DNA of 64,000 nucleotides from an uncultured Oscillospiraceae bacterium (GCA_900547105.1 URFL01000001.1:192872-256871); one strand, 5' to 3'; shown: positions 1-8,480, numbered from the stretch's first letter. Translations and numbers: made by a program. The notes: generated by a model not told the origin, from the sequence alone.

Positions 1-1
1 C

Positions 2-163
2 GTGCAACGACCGGCGTTCGTGTTTTATCCCCAAGTGTCCTCCGTGGCGGTCGATGCCCGGGCGATAATGGGATACGCGGCGTATGTGGCGCTTTGCAGC
101 TTGCCGCTGATTACCGAAGGAAAGGAGAGAGCACAGTGGACATATTACAGATCGAAAATGTGA
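2..163 (+). CDS. C-terminal end of an ECF transporter transmembrane subunit (EcfT-like), partial
   Basis: The second frame is open from the window edge to a TGA at 161-163. It gives about 53 residues with a hydrophobic stretch (GYAAYVALCSLPLI) followed by a basic tail ending WTYYRSKM. That ending resembles the C-terminus of clostridial EcfT subunits, which finish with a similar hydrophobic segment and a KxxWxYxxSK tail. EcfT is the membrane scaffold that joins the ATPase pair to the substrate-binding S component. The frame overlaps the GTG start of the following ATPase gene by 28 bp, as expected for translationally coupled genes. The 5' part lies outside the window, so the family call rests on the tail and the neighbours. 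Confidence 0.6.
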   Translation: MQRPAFVFYPQVSSVAVDARAIMGYAAYVALCSLPLITEGKERAQWTYYRSKM

Positions 164-1815
164 GTTTTCGCTATCCAAACGCCACCGATCAGGCGCTGTG
201 TGATCTGTCTTTCCGTGTGAAAGCCGGCGAGTTTGTGGTGCTGTGCGGAGCGTCCGGATGCGGTAAAACCACGCTGCTTCGCCTGCTCAAGCGCGAGTTG
301 GAACCTTTTGGCGAGCAAAGCGGAGATATTCGCTATCAGGGCGTTTTGCAGCAGCAAATGACCGAACGCGATGCCACCACCATTGGCTATGTACTGCAAA
401 ATCCGGACAGCCAGATCGTCACTGATAAGGTGTGGCACGAATTGGCGTTTGGACTGGAAAATCTGGGGTTGCCTACACCGGTGATTCGTCGCCGTGTGGC
501 AGAAATGGCAAGCTATTTTGGGATACAGGACTGGTTCCGCCGCGACACCGACGAACTATCCGGTGGGCAAAAACAAATGCTGAATCTCGCGTCGGTGATG
601 GTGATGCAGCCGAAAGTGCTGTTGCTGGATGAACCCACCTCGCAGTTGGATCCTATCGCCGCTGCGGAGTTTATCGGCACATTGCAAAAGCTGAATCGGG
701 AACTGGGGCTGACCATCCTGCTGGTGGAACATCGGCTGGAGGATGTGCTGCCGGTGGCTGACAAGGTGCTGCTGCTGGATGCCGGGCGTATGCAGTTTTA
801 TGATGCACCAAAGCGGCTGGGAACCTTTTTCCAAAATCAGCCGCATCCGGCATTGGCCGGAATGCCCAGCGCAATGCGCCTGTTCCATATGCTGGGGGGC
901 ACCGGCGATTGCCCACTGACGGTGAAACAGGGGCGTGAGCTGGTGGAGCGATACGACCGCCGTGTGGATCATTTGGATCCGCCGCCGTACACGCACAGCG
1001 ACGCGATGGCACTGCAGATGAAAGATGTGTGGTTTCGGTACGAACGCGATCTGCCGGATGTGCTGCGCGGCGTATCACTTTCGGTGTACGAGGGCGAGTG
1101 CCTGTGTATCCTGGGCGGTAACGGCACCGGAAAAACCACGGCGTTGCGGGTGCTGTCAGGGCTCAACAAGCCCTATCGCGGCACGGTGCGGATCGGTGGC
1201 AAAAAGATCGGGGAGTACACAGAAAACGCCCTGTATCGGCACAATATAGCGGCGTTGCCGCAAAACCCGCAGTCCGTCTTTTTGCAAAAAACGGTGCGCG
1301 AGGATTTGGCGGATATCTGCCGAGCGATGGACTATCCCAAGGCCGAGCAGGACGCTAAGATCACATCGGTGGCGGAACGGCTGGGTATTGCACAGTTGCT
1401 GGATCGACACCCCTACGATTTGAGCGGCGGCGAACAGCAAAAGGCAGCATTGGCCAAGCTACTGTTGCAGCAGCCACGTATTCTGCTGCTAGATGAACCG
1501 ACCAAGGGTATGGACGCTGCCTCCAAATTGGTGCTGTCTGCTTTACTGCGGGATTTGCGCGAGCAGGGAATGACGGTGGTGATTGTCACGCACGATGTGG
1601 AATTCGCTGCCCAAAACGCAGATCGATGCGCACTGTTCTTTGACGGTGAGATCGTGTCGGTGGATACACCGGTCGCTTTTTTCTCTGCCAACACCTATTA
1701 CACCACCGCCGCCAACCGTATGGCGCGGGAATGGTATCCCCAAGCCATCACCTGCGAGGATGTGGCGACCCTTTGCCGCCGGAACGGATTGGCGGATAAG
1801 GAGGACGATGCATGA
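136..1815 (+). CDS. ECF transporter duplicated ATPase (two fused CbiO/EcfA-type ABC domains)
   Basis: This 559-residue protein powers an energy-coupling-factor vitamin or metal importer and sits on the inner face of the membrane. Two complete ABC domains lie in tandem. The first has Walker A GASGCGKTT near residue 38, signature LSGGQKQ and Walker B VLLLDEPTS. The second has Walker A GGNGTGKTT near residue 338, signature LSGGEQQK and Walker B ILLLDEPTK. Each is followed by the ECF-type switch His region (VEHRLED; VTHDVEF). EcfA and EcfA' are usually separate proteins, so this is a fused pair. I chose GTG at 136 because AAGGAGAG lies just upstream at about 122-129; an upstream in-frame ATG at 94 has no such site. 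The gene overlaps both neighbours, indicating a tight operon. Confidence 0.93.
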   Translation: MDILQIENVSFRYPNATDQALCDLSFRVKAGEFVVLCGASGCGKTTLLRLLKRELEPFGEQSGDIRYQGVLQQQMTERDATTIGYVLQNPDSQIVTDKVWHELAFGLENLGLPTPVIRRRVAEMASYFGIQDWFRRDTDELSGGQKQMLNLASVMVMQPKVLLLDEPTSQLDPIAAAEFIGTLQKLNRELGLTILLVEHRLEDVLPVADKVLLLDAGRMQFYDAPKRLGTFFQNQPHPALAGMPSAMRLFHMLGGTGDCPLTVKQGRELVERYDRRVDHLDPPPYTHSDAMALQMKDVWFRYERDLPDVLRGVSLSVYEGECLCILGGNGTGKTTALRVLSGLNKPYRGTVRIGGKKIGEYTENALYRHNIAALPQNPQSVFLQKTVREDLADICRAMDYPKAEQDAKITSVAERLGIAQLLDRHPYDLSGGEQQKAALAKLLLQQPRILLLDEPTKGMDAASKLVLSALLRDLREQGMTVVIVTHDVEFAAQNADRCALFFDGEIVSVDTPVAFFSANTYYTTAANRMAREWYPQAITCEDVATLCRRNGLADKEDDA

Positions 1816-2519
1816 TGCGGACATCCGGACGGTGGAAAACATATGCCACCATGTTGGTGCTGCTGCTTTGTATTCCGGCGGTGGTGCTTGGCGGCGCTGT
1901 TTTGCTGCGTGAAAAATATGCCGCGTGGGTCACTCTTTGTGTGGCGGTGCTGTCGTGCGTACCGTTGCTATACAGCTTTGAACGGCGTGACACCTCTTCC
2001 AAAGAATTGATTGTGCTGGCGGTGCTGGTGGCTATATCCTCGGTGGGACGATTTGTGTTCGCATGGCTGCCGGGTTTTAAGCCGGTTACAGCCATCACTG
2101 TGATTGTAGCCATCTACTTTGGCGGTGAAGCCGGCTTTGTGGTGGGGTCTATGTCGGCGGTAATTTCCGATTTCTATTTTGGTCAAGGTCCGTGGACACC
2201 GTTTCAGATGATGGCATGGGGCTTGATTGGTTTCTTGGCTGGTGTTCTGGCAAAGCCGTTGCGAAAAAGCCGTATAGGTTTGTGCCTTTACGGCGCATTG
2301 GCAGGTGTTCTGTATTCCGGCATTATGGATGTGTGGACAGCACTTTGGGCGGACGGCACATTTCAGTGGAACCGCTATCTGGCTGCGTGTGTAACGGCAT
2401 TGCCCTTTACAGCGGAATATGCCGTTTCCAACGTTGTATTTCTCTTGCTTTTGGCGAAACCAATCGGCGACAAGTTGGAACGTCTGCAAACCAAATACGG
2501 TATCTTTTATAAACGTTAA
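1812..2519 (+). CDS. ECF transporter S component (substrate-binding membrane subunit)
   Basis: This 235-residue, strongly hydrophobic protein has about six membrane segments. The core motif region, with FGGEAGFVVGSMSA followed by FGQGPWTPFQMMAWG and then IGFLAG, is typical of S components in which a Gly/Ala-rich helix contacts EcfT. S components bind the vitamin or metal and topple in the membrane with the EcfT-EcfA motor encoded just upstream. Its ATG overlaps the stop of the ATPase gene (ATGA), so it belongs to a dedicated group I ECF operon. The pattern resembles the cobalamin (CbrT-like) branch, but the substrate cannot be fixed from sequence alone. No riboswitch is visible because the operon start is outside the window. 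The last gene of the operon, it ends at a strong hairpin. Confidence 0.85.
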   Translation: MMRTSGRWKTYATMLVLLLCIPAVVLGGAVLLREKYAAWVTLCVAVLSCVPLLYSFERRDTSSKELIVLAVLVAISSVGRFVFAWLPGFKPVTAITVIVAIYFGGEAGFVVGSMSAVISDFYFGQGPWTPFQMMAWGLIGFLAGVLAKPLRKSRIGLCLYGALAGVLYSGIMDVWTALWADGTFQWNRYLAACVTALPFTAEYAVSNVVFLLLLAKPIGDKLERLQTKYGIFYKR

Positions 2520-2520
2520 A

Positions 2521-2555
2521 ACGAGCCTGTAAAGCGTATCGCTTTACAGGCTCGT
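2521..2555. terminator. Convergent intrinsic terminator
   Basis: A perfect 16-bp inverted repeat (2521-2536 with 2540-2555) with a three-base loop lies between the end of the S-component gene and the end of the opposing glycerophosphotransferase gene. It starts two bases after the TAA. U-rich but interrupted tracts follow on both strands, so it probably serves both convergent operons. Confidence 0.8.
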
Positions 2556-2573
2556 TGGCTATTTCTCGTATTT

Positions 2574-3704
2574 TTATATCCAGTGAATTTCGTGAAGCAA
2601 TCGGTTGCAGCTGTGACCATCCTGATGGGTGTGAAACCGTTTGGTCAGGGCTCGCCGTTGTTCCCGGAACGAGTCCTCGCCGGCGAGAACGTCATCCAAA
2701 AAGGCGGTCAGCTGATGATAATCCGTGATGAAAGGCCCCGGCATCATGGCGATGGGGTCATCAAATACAAAACCGCGGCTATCGCGGTACGCTTCCCAAT
2801 CGTCGGTGACAAACCCAATGGGGCGATCCAGCAGCATATAATCGATGTACACCGATGAATAGTCGGTCAGCAACGCATCGGCACGCCCTACCAGCGGATA
2901 TAACGCTCCGGATATGCCGGACAGCACCCGAATATGTGAATGCTCCATTCCGGCAAAAGGAGTCATATCCTGCATGGGATGCACTTTGATGATCAACAGC
3001 AGTCGCCGATCGGCCAAAAAGGTGTTTAGACGCGCCAAATCCTCCGACGATAAAAAGCCGATGCCTTCCTGCGATACCGTACCGTCCTCGCGAATGTCAC
3101 CGATTACGCTTTTGCGATAGGTGGGCATCCACAGCACCATGTGATCCACATCCGGCAAATCATCTTTCATAAGCTCGTTCAGCGGCGGTGGATCAAACAG
3201 CAGATCGTTGCGCGGCAACCCGGTCAACAGGCACCGCTGCGGCGGGCAGCCAAAGGCCTGTCCCATGATTTTTTGAAACAACGGCGAGGTCGCGATGGTA
3301 TAAGTAAAGCCGAAATCCGGCGCACCTGCGTGGGTGGCATCCAGCTGCATAATGGTTTTCAGCGGCATACCGTGCCATAAGCTGACATTGATCTGGTGCG
3401 GCGCAGCGACATTACCGAAAATACCGTGGGTGTGAAACACATATCCGGCGCGCCAAAAGTGCCAAACCCCACGCAGCGAATGCTTTTTCACCGATTTGCC
3501 CACCGGCAGCGATACGGCCGCCGGATCTTCCAGCAACCACACGAGCTTTTCGCTATGGCCGCTGGGATGCGCCGCGATGTAGGTGTACAGCGCCTGTGCG
3601 TTGTCGCTCATATCCGGAAAGGAGCAAAACACAGCGCGGTGCGGATCCTTGGGAACGATTCGATTGACCGCAGCAAACAATCGGTTGATAAGATTGGCCA
3701 TCAT
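2574..3704 (-). CDS. CDP-glycerol glycerophosphotransferase family protein (TagB/TagF-like)
   Basis: This 376-residue protein matches the Glyphos_transf family, which transfers glycerol-phosphate (or ribitol-phosphate) from a CDP-alditol to a growing wall or surface polymer on the cytoplasmic face. Visible family marks are SLWHGMPLKTI near residue 110, TGLPRNDLLF near 180, a KVHPM motif and the C-terminal signature LLTDYSSVYIDY with RPIGFV. It overlaps the preceding glycosyltransferase by 4 bp (ATGA) and is the last gene of a three-gene minus-strand operon. It is shorter than full TagF polymerases, so it is more likely a single-addition or short-chain transferase decorating a teichoic-acid-like or capsular polymer. 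The acceptor is unknown. Confidence 0.85.
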   Translation of the reverse strand: MMANLINRLFAAVNRIVPKDPHRAVFCSFPDMSDNAQALYTYIAAHPSGHSEKLVWLLEDPAAVSLPVGKSVKKHSLRGVWHFWRAGYVFHTHGIFGNVAAPHQINVSLWHGMPLKTIMQLDATHAGAPDFGFTYTIATSPLFQKIMGQAFGCPPQRCLLTGLPRNDLLFDPPPLNELMKDDLPDVDHMVLWMPTYRKSVIGDIREDGTVSQEGIGFLSSEDLARLNTFLADRRLLLIIKVHPMQDMTPFAGMEHSHIRVLSGISGALYPLVGRADALLTDYSSVYIDYMLLDRPIGFVTDDWEAYRDSRGFVFDDPIAMMPGPFITDYHQLTAFLDDVLAGEDSFREQRRALTKRFHTHQDGHSCNRLLHEIHWI

Positions 3705-4690
3705 ACGCCCGCCTCCAATTGCTGCTTCATCAGTTCCGCCAGCTGCCGTGCATTAAACGGATCGAAAAAACGGGCGTGGGCATAGTCCTCCAAAATCTCG
3801 TGCGAAAACGGACAATCCGATGCCAAAATCGGACTGCCGGACAGCCGCGCCTCCAGCAGCGGCAATCCGAACGTTTCGATATACGAGGGGAACAACAGCA
3901 CCGCTTTGGTGTAGGTGTGCATCACTTGCTCATAAGGCATGCCGCCGCACAGCACCAGTTGGGCGCGCAGCGGCTCCTGCGCGGCTGTGAGCGGCAGCTG
4001 CTCGGGGGTCAAGGTGAACTGCACCCGATAATCGGTGATGCCCTGCTGCCGCAGTAGCTGCATCGCCTGCAGCACCACGGCGTGGTTTTTATACGCGTAC
4101 GCCGCCGCCGGAAAGAAGAACAGCCGCTCCCATGCCGCCGGATCATATTGTCCGGCGACCTCGATAGCCGTTTTGGGCGGCTCGATCACGATCGTGTCAC
4201 CGGAAACGCTCGCTTTTTCGCAAGCAGCCTGCTTCATCCACTGTGTTTGCACGATCACCCGCTGCGCCCGCCGCACCGAACGCAGAATTTTGCGCCCGAT
4301 CAGATGCTGGTACACCCAAAATTTCGGGTGGGATTTCAGCGAAAAACGCCGCCCGCAAAAGGGGAGAGGCTGATGCAAATACAGCGTTTGGGGCAGCTTT
4401 GTCCCGGAAACCATTATGTTTTGCAGTGACAAAATCTCATCAATGCGATATTTTCGCAGCACCCTTTGAACCGTCACATGATCAAACCACAGCCGGTGCA
4501 GCCAACTGCGCTTAACCCATGGAAACCGCAGCACCGTAACATGATCGTTGCCGGACAGCTCCGGCAGACTGACGCAAAACACATATTCGTTGTCGGCGTC
4601 GTTCAACGCGGCTTGATAGTATTGCTGCAAAATGGTCAAAGCGCCGCCTTCGTGCGCGGCCACATCCACCACTAAAATTCGCTTTCCCAT
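3701..4690 (-). CDS. Glycosyltransferase family 4 (GT-B fold)
   Basis: A 329-residue GT-B glycosyltransferase. The C-terminal nucleotide-sugar half shows FPAAAYAYKNHAVVLQAM (the usual KN/KG motif), then VLLFPSYIETFGLPLLEA, which is the E-x7-E retaining-glycosyltransferase signature, and SPILASDCPFSHEIL. The N-terminal acceptor half begins GKRILVVDVAAHEGGALTIL. It probably adds one sugar to the lipid-linked intermediate on which the neighbouring glycerophosphotransferase acts. The ATG is preceded by a GGAG-type site and lies 11 bp after the upstream glycosyltransferase. The sugar donor and the linkage cannot be told from sequence. Confidence 0.85.
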   Translation of the reverse strand: MGKRILVVDVAAHEGGALTILQQYYQAALNDADNEYVFCVSLPELSGNDHVTVLRFPWVKRSWLHRLWFDHVTVQRVLRKYRIDEILSLQNIMVSGTKLPQTLYLHQPLPFCGRRFSLKSHPKFWVYQHLIGRKILRSVRRAQRVIVQTQWMKQAACEKASVSGDTIVIEPPKTAIEVAGQYDPAAWERLFFFPAAAYAYKNHAVVLQAMQLLRQQGITDYRVQFTLTPEQLPLTAAQEPLRAQLVLCGGMPYEQVMHTYTKAVLLFPSYIETFGLPLLEARLSGSPILASDCPFSHEILEDYAHARFFDPFNARQLAELMKQQLEAGV

Positions 4691-4701
4691 GCTATCCTCC
4701 G

Positions 4702-5904
4702 TTACGCTTCATCCGTCGGCTGCAACAGCGCCATCAGCCGCTGCATAAACAATGCTTTGGTGTAGTTCTCTTCAAAAAAGCGCCGCCCGTTTTGTCCTTT
4801 TTGGCGGTACACGGCGGGATGCTCGATCACCCGTCGCATCGCAGCGGCCAGCGCTTCGTTGTCGCCGGCGGGAACGCCCTCGCCGCAATCCGCTTCGATG
4901 ATCATCTCTCGTCCGGCGCCGTCGATCGCGCCCACGATCGGTTTGCCGACGCTGAGATAGCTTTGCGCCTTGGCGGGCAGTGTTTCGCCGATCATGTCGC
5001 CGCCGCGCAGTGTCAGCAGCATACAATCCGCCATTTTATAATAGCGTGGCATCTGGCTTTGCGGATGCCGTCCGTGAAAAACCACCTTATTCTGCAAAGA
5101 CAGCTGTTCCACCAGCTGCTTGCAAGCATTCAAATTGGAGCCCGCCCCCACAATGTGCACCTTGAACGGCAGCTCACCCGGCAGGCGGGCCGTCGCCTTG
5201 ATGATGCATTCCACATCCTGTACCGCGCCGATGTTGCCGGCAAACAGAAAATCCGTGCAGCCATCCTCTTCGTATACGCCGCAAATGTCGGAATACAGAT
5301 CTTCCGCGTGCTGCGGCAGATACGGCATCCGTTCTTTGTCCACGCCGCACACCTCGTGTAGATAAGGAATAAATGGGCGGGAACTGACCGCCACGGTATC
5401 GCATCGACGATAGATGAACCGGCTGGCTCGCAGGCTGAATCGGTAAAAAAAGCTGTGCTCGGACACGTTCCACGCCTGGACACAAGCGGGCCAGACATCG
5501 CAGCAATATAGCGTTAGCGGTCGGTGAGCGAGCTTCTTGAAAATCAGTGCCGGAATCGCTTGGAAAATCGGCGAGGTTTCGTAAACCAGAATCGCGTCGG
5601 TGTCTTTTTTACGACAAAACAGCGCGTAAATGGAACCGGATACGACATAGGACAGATAGTTGAACATCCGAAACAACACACCGTGGCGGCGGGCAATAAT
5701 GGGCAGCCGCCGCACCTCATACCGTACCATTTTCTCGTGCCGTTTGCGGAACCACCGGTATTCGCCCGGAATATGAGACGTGGCGTAATCCGGTAGCCCG
5801 GTCACCACTTTAACGCTGTGTCCCTGGCGGATCAGCTCCAACACAATATCGTTGATCTTGAAATCGTCGGGAGCGTACATCATAGAAAACACAACAATAT
5901 GCAA
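4702..5904 (-). CDS. Glycosyltransferase family 4 (WbuB-like)
   Basis: This 400-residue protein starts MHIVVFSMMYAPDDFKINDI, matching the WbuB/WcaI-type family in which a PDDF or PE(x)F motif near the start belongs to the acceptor domain. The donor domain carries FLFAGNIGAVQDVECII, then VHIVGAGSN and the SYLSVGKPIVGAIDGAGREMI region. WbuB enzymes add a sugar, often N-acetyl-fucosamine or a related residue, in O-antigen or capsule units, but the specific sugar here is not predictable. It is the first gene of the three-gene surface-polymer operon and is preceded by AAGGAGGCGG and a consensus promoter at 5952-5980. The family call is firm; the product structure is open. Confidence 0.85.
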   Translation of the reverse strand: MHIVVFSMMYAPDDFKINDIVLELIRQGHSVKVVTGLPDYATSHIPGEYRWFRKRHEKMVRYEVRRLPIIARRHGVLFRMFNYLSYVVSGSIYALFCRKKDTDAILVYETSPIFQAIPALIFKKLAHRPLTLYCCDVWPACVQAWNVSEHSFFYRFSLRASRFIYRRCDTVAVSSRPFIPYLHEVCGVDKERMPYLPQHAEDLYSDICGVYEEDGCTDFLFAGNIGAVQDVECIIKATARLPGELPFKVHIVGAGSNLNACKQLVEQLSLQNKVVFHGRHPQSQMPRYYKMADCMLLTLRGGDMIGETLPAKAQSYLSVGKPIVGAIDGAGREMIIEADCGEGVPAGDNEALAAAMRRVIEHPAVYRQKGQNGRRFFEENYTKALFMQRLMALLQPTDEA

Positions 5905-5951
5905 CGGATCCGCCTCCTTTTCTCAAAAGATACAGCTATATAATGATTGGA

Positions 5952-5980
5952 ATTATATCACAAATGCGGTGGTGGTTCAA
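5952..5980 (-). promoter_or_regulatory. Sigma-A promoter of the glycosyltransferase operon
   Basis: On the minus strand, TTGAAC (5975-5980) and TATAAT (5952-5957) are separated by exactly 17 bp, about 47 bp before the first glycosyltransferase start. Confidence 0.8.
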
Positions 5981-5998
5981 GTGGGGCAGGGAATATGC

Positions 5999-6033
5999 AA
6001 AAACTCCGGCAACTGTCGCCAGATTGCCGGAGC
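5999..6033 (-). terminator. Intrinsic terminator of prfB
   Basis: The minus strand carries a 9-bp stem (CTCCGGCAA with TTGCCGGAG) around an 11-base loop, followed directly by six T residues. It lies 18 bp past the prfB stop codon. Confidence 0.85.
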
Positions 6034-6050
6034 ACTATGCTGCGTCTATT

Positions 6051-7175
6051 TTATTCTTTATATCCCAGCGTACCATTGGCGGACGCTTTCAAATAGGCGT
6101 TGATAAAGCCGTCCAGATCGCCATCCATCACCGCTTGGATGTTGCCCATCTCAAAGCCGGTGCGATGATCCTTCGCCAGCGTATAGGGCATAAATACATA
6201 CGAGCGGATCTGGCTGCCCCAGGTGATCTGGGACTGGTTGCCCTTGATGTCCTCGATTTTTTCCAAATGCTCGCGCTCTTTGATCTCGACCAGCTTGGAT
6301 TTCAGCATGGTCATCGCCATCTCGCGGTTTTGCAGCTGACTGCGTTCGTTCTGGCACGCCACCACAATGCCGGTGGGAATATGGGTCAACCGCACCGCCG
6401 AAGAGGTCTTGTTGATGTGCTGACCACCGGCACCGGAGGAACGGAACACATCCATTTTGATGTCCTCGGGACGGATGTTGACTTCCACATCCTTATCGAT
6501 GACCGGTACCACTTCCACCGCCGAAAAGGAGGTGTGCCGCCGACCGGATGCGTCAAAGGGGGAGATGCGCACCAACCGGTGCACCCCGGCTTCGCCTTTC
6601 AGATAGCCGTAGACATTGGTGCCGGACACCTCAATGGATGCACTTTTCAGTCCCGCTTCATCGCCCTCCAGATAATCCAGCAGCTTATAGGTGAAGCCAT
6701 GCCGCTCCGCCCAATGGGTGTACATGCGGTACAGCATCTGTGCCCAATCCTGCGCCTCGGTGCCGCCGGCACCGGCATGGAAGGTTAAAATGGCGTTTTT
6801 GCTGTCGTATTCGCCGGTCAGCAGGGTGGACAGCCGGATGCTGTCTGCAGCGGCGGCAATATTATCCACGGCAGTGGTGCATTCCTCCAGCAGCGAATCG
6901 TCCTGCTCTTCGTTCGCCAGTTCGATCAGCGTCATGGTGTCGTGATAATCCGATACCAGTTTTTCATATGCTTCGATGGACGATTTTAGCGAAGCCGCCC
7001 GCTGGGTCACTTTTTGCGCGGTTTCCATATCGTCCCAAAACCCGTCCGCCGCGGCTTTTTGATCCAGCTCTTCCGCTTCGCGCTTCAGATGCGCCAATCC
7101 CATCGCGGTTTCCAGATCCTGTATATCCGGCAGCAGGTTTTCCAAACGCAGTTTCAGTTCTTCAAATTGCAGCAC
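6051..7175 (-). CDS. prfB: Peptide chain release factor 2
   Basis: RF2 (374 residues) recognises UGA and UAA stop codons in the ribosomal A site and triggers hydrolysis of peptidyl-tRNA. The discriminator tripeptide SPF is present in RISPFDASGRRH, and the catalytic GGQ loop is in RSSGAGGQHINKTSSAVRL. Both distinguish it from RF1, which has PxT instead of SPF. Many bacterial prfB genes need a programmed +1 frameshift near codon 25. Here the N-terminal region reads through in one frame (LRLENLLPDIQDLETAMGLA), so frameshift autoregulation appears to be absent. It has its own promoter at 7207-7235 and a terminator at 5999-6033, so it is monocistronic. Confidence 0.97.
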   Translation of the reverse strand: MLQFEELKLRLENLLPDIQDLETAMGLAHLKREAEELDQKAAADGFWDDMETAQKVTQRAASLKSSIEAYEKLVSDYHDTMTLIELANEEQDDSLLEECTTAVDNIAAAADSIRLSTLLTGEYDSKNAILTFHAGAGGTEAQDWAQMLYRMYTHWAERHGFTYKLLDYLEGDEAGLKSASIEVSGTNVYGYLKGEAGVHRLVRISPFDASGRRHTSFSAVEVVPVIDKDVEVNIRPEDIKMDVFRSSGAGGQHINKTSSAVRLTHIPTGIVVACQNERSQLQNREMAMTMLKSKLVEIKEREHLEKIEDIKGNQSQITWGSQIRSYVFMPYTLAKDHRTGFEMGNIQAVMDGDLDGFINAYLKASANGTLGYKE

Positions 7176-7206
7176 AAGCGTTCATCCTTTTCTTCAAATT
7201 ATTTCT

Positions 7207-7235
7207 ATTATACGGGAAGGATGCCCGCTTGTAAA
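7207..7235 (-). promoter_or_regulatory. Sigma-A promoter of prfB
   Basis: TTTACA (7230-7235) and TATAAT (7207-7212) on the minus strand are 17 bp apart. The element diverges from the rpsF promoter, whose -35 begins 23 bp away. Confidence 0.8.
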
Positions 7236-7257
7236 GAAGAAAATCAGAAATTTAGGC

Positions 7258-7286
7258 TTGACGCGATAAAAAAATGCTGATATAAT
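7258..7286 (+). promoter_or_regulatory. Sigma-A promoter of rpsF-ssb-rpsR
   Basis: TTGACG (7258-7263) and TATAAT (7281-7286) have a 17-bp spacer. Transcription should start near 7293, leaving a leader of about 90 nt. Confidence 0.85.
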
Positions 7287-7292
7287 AATACA

Positions 7293-7384
7293 GCGCGTGT
7301 ATGAGCGCGCACCCGAAGCGAGCTTCGGGACATCCTTGCCCTGCCCGCATGGCAGGGCCATTAGACCGTGAGGAGGTGCCAACA
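7293..7384 (+). promoter_or_regulatory. Structured rpsF mRNA leader, candidate bS6:bS18 autoregulatory element
   Basis: The leader holds two clear hairpins: CCCGAAG/CTTCGGG around a four-base loop, then CCCTGCC/GGCAGGG around five bases. The second ends about 20 nt before the rpsF ribosome binding site, next to a free ACCG. In many bacteria the bS6:bS18 dimer binds a leader hairpin with a CCG-containing bulge and represses this operon. Finding structured sequence here fits that scheme, but I cannot prove by eye that the fold matches the known consensus. Confidence 0.45.
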
Positions 7385-7681
7385 ATGCCAACAGTAAAAG
7401 CTTCGTATGAGGCCGTCTTCATCTATTCCCTGACGCTGGGTGATGAGGGCGTGGCGGCGATCAACGAGAAATTCAAAAACCTGATCGCCCAGAATGCCGA
7501 AATCGGTGAGGTGGACGAGTGGGGTAAACGCCGTCTGGCCTATCCGATCAACGACGAGGTCGAAGGGTTCTATGTGCTCTACAATTTCGTGAGCGGCCCC
7601 GAATTCCCCGCCGAGCTGGAGCGTGTCAGCAAAATCACCGATGGTGTGCTGCGTTCCATGACCGTTCGCAAAGAAGCGTAA
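7385..7681 (+). CDS. rpsF: 30S ribosomal protein bS6
   Basis: This 98-residue protein is bS6, which pairs with bS18 on the platform of the small subunit. The sequence YEAVFIYSLTLGDEG, then EWGKRRLAYPINDEVEGFYVLYNF, is the standard bS6 core fold. I chose ATG 7385 because AGGAGGTG lies 7 nt upstream; the open frame extends further upstream only through the structured leader. It is the first gene of the conserved rpsF-ssb-rpsR operon, 12 bp before ssb. Confidence 0.97.
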   Translation: MPTVKASYEAVFIYSLTLGDEGVAAINEKFKNLIAQNAEIGEVDEWGKRRLAYPINDEVEGFYVLYNFVSGPEFPAELERVSKITDGVLRSMTVRKEA

Positions 7682-7693
7682 GGAGGGCGTACC

Positions 7694-8149
7694 ATGAATG
7701 TCGTTTGTCTGCTCGGTCGTTTGACCGGCGAGCCGGAACTGCGCCGCACACAAAACGATGTGGCGGTTACCAGTTTTTGCGTGGCTGTGGATCGTGCGTA
7801 TCAGCCCAAGGGTCAGGAGCGCCAGACCGACTTTATCAACGTTGTGGCGTGGAGAAACACGGCGGAATTCATCTGCCGCTATTTCCACAAAGGTCAGCGC
7901 ATTGCGCTGAACGGCTCGCTGCAGAGCCGCCAGTACACGGATAAAGAGGGTAACAAACGCACGGCGTATGAAGTAGTCGTCGACAATGCGTATTTTGCCG
8001 AATCCAAGCGCGAGGGGAGCGGTGCTCCCGCGGCGAATCCGTTCGGATCGCCCATGCCTGCTTATAACAACGACAGTCAGCCCGCGTTTTCCACCGCTTC
8101 TGCGGGGGATTTTGAAGAGATCGTGGGCGACGATGAACTGCCGTTCTAA
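7694..8149 (+). CDS. ssb: Single-stranded DNA-binding protein
   Basis: This 151-residue SSB coats single-stranded DNA in replication, repair and recombination as a homotetramer. The OB-fold runs from residue 1 to about 108 (MNVVCLLGRLTGEPELR; FINVVAWRNTAEF). A flexible Gly/Pro/Ala/Ser linker then leads to the acidic partner-binding tip DDELPF, which recruits replication and repair proteins. Its position between rpsF and rpsR is the canonical arrangement. The start has an AGGAGGG site just after the rpsF stop. Confidence 0.97.
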   Translation: MNVVCLLGRLTGEPELRRTQNDVAVTSFCVAVDRAYQPKGQERQTDFINVVAWRNTAEFICRYFHKGQRIALNGSLQSRQYTDKEGNKRTAYEVVVDNAYFAESKREGSGAPAANPFGSPMPAYNNDSQPAFSTASAGDFEEIVGDDELPF

Positions 8150-8183
8150 GCGGCTTACATTGTAGAGAAGGAGGCCAATCGTC

Positions 8184-8432
8184 ATGGCTGATAGACCGGA
8201 ACGCCCCATGAACCGGGGTCGCAAAGGCCGCCGCAAGGTGTGCAGCTTTTGCGTCGATAAAATCGATACCATCGATTACAAAGACGTGGCTCGTCTGCGC
8301 CGCTTCATGTCGGAGCGCGCGAAGATCCTGCCCCGCCGTGTAACCGGTACTTGTGCCCGCCATCAGCGGGAACTGACGGTCGCGATCAAACGCGCTCGTC
8401 AGATCGCTTTGCTGCCTTTCGTCAGCGAATAA
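8184..8432 (+). CDS. rpsR: 30S ribosomal protein bS18, zinc-ligand (C+) form
   Basis: This 82-residue bS18 binds bS6 on the small-subunit platform. The body (DYKDVARLRRFMSERAKILP, then RQIALLPF) is typical. The N-terminal CSFC together with C and H in TGTCARHQ makes a likely four-residue zinc site, so this is the C+ form that many Firmicutes keep. Third gene of the operon, with AAGGAGG before its ATG, followed by an intrinsic terminator. Confidence 0.97.
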   Translation: MADRPERPMNRGRKGRRKVCSFCVDKIDTIDYKDVARLRRFMSERAKILPRRVTGTCARHQRELTVAIKRARQIALLPFVSE

Positions 8433-8444
8433 GCGATTCCATGG

Positions 8445-8480
8445 AAGCCTCCCAGAAAGCTCCGCTTTCCGGGAGGCTTT
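8445..8480 (+). terminator. Terminator of the rpsF-ssb-rpsR operon
   Basis: A 15-bp stem with one mismatch (AAGCCTCCCAGAAAG with CTTTCCGGGAGGCTT) around a five-base loop runs into five T residues, 12 bp after the rpsR stop. Confidence 0.88.

Noticed and set aside
6051..7175. Programmed +1 frameshift in prfB
   Set aside because: I looked for an internal UGA near codon 25 in the N-terminal region; the gene reads through in one frame, so the feature is absent.
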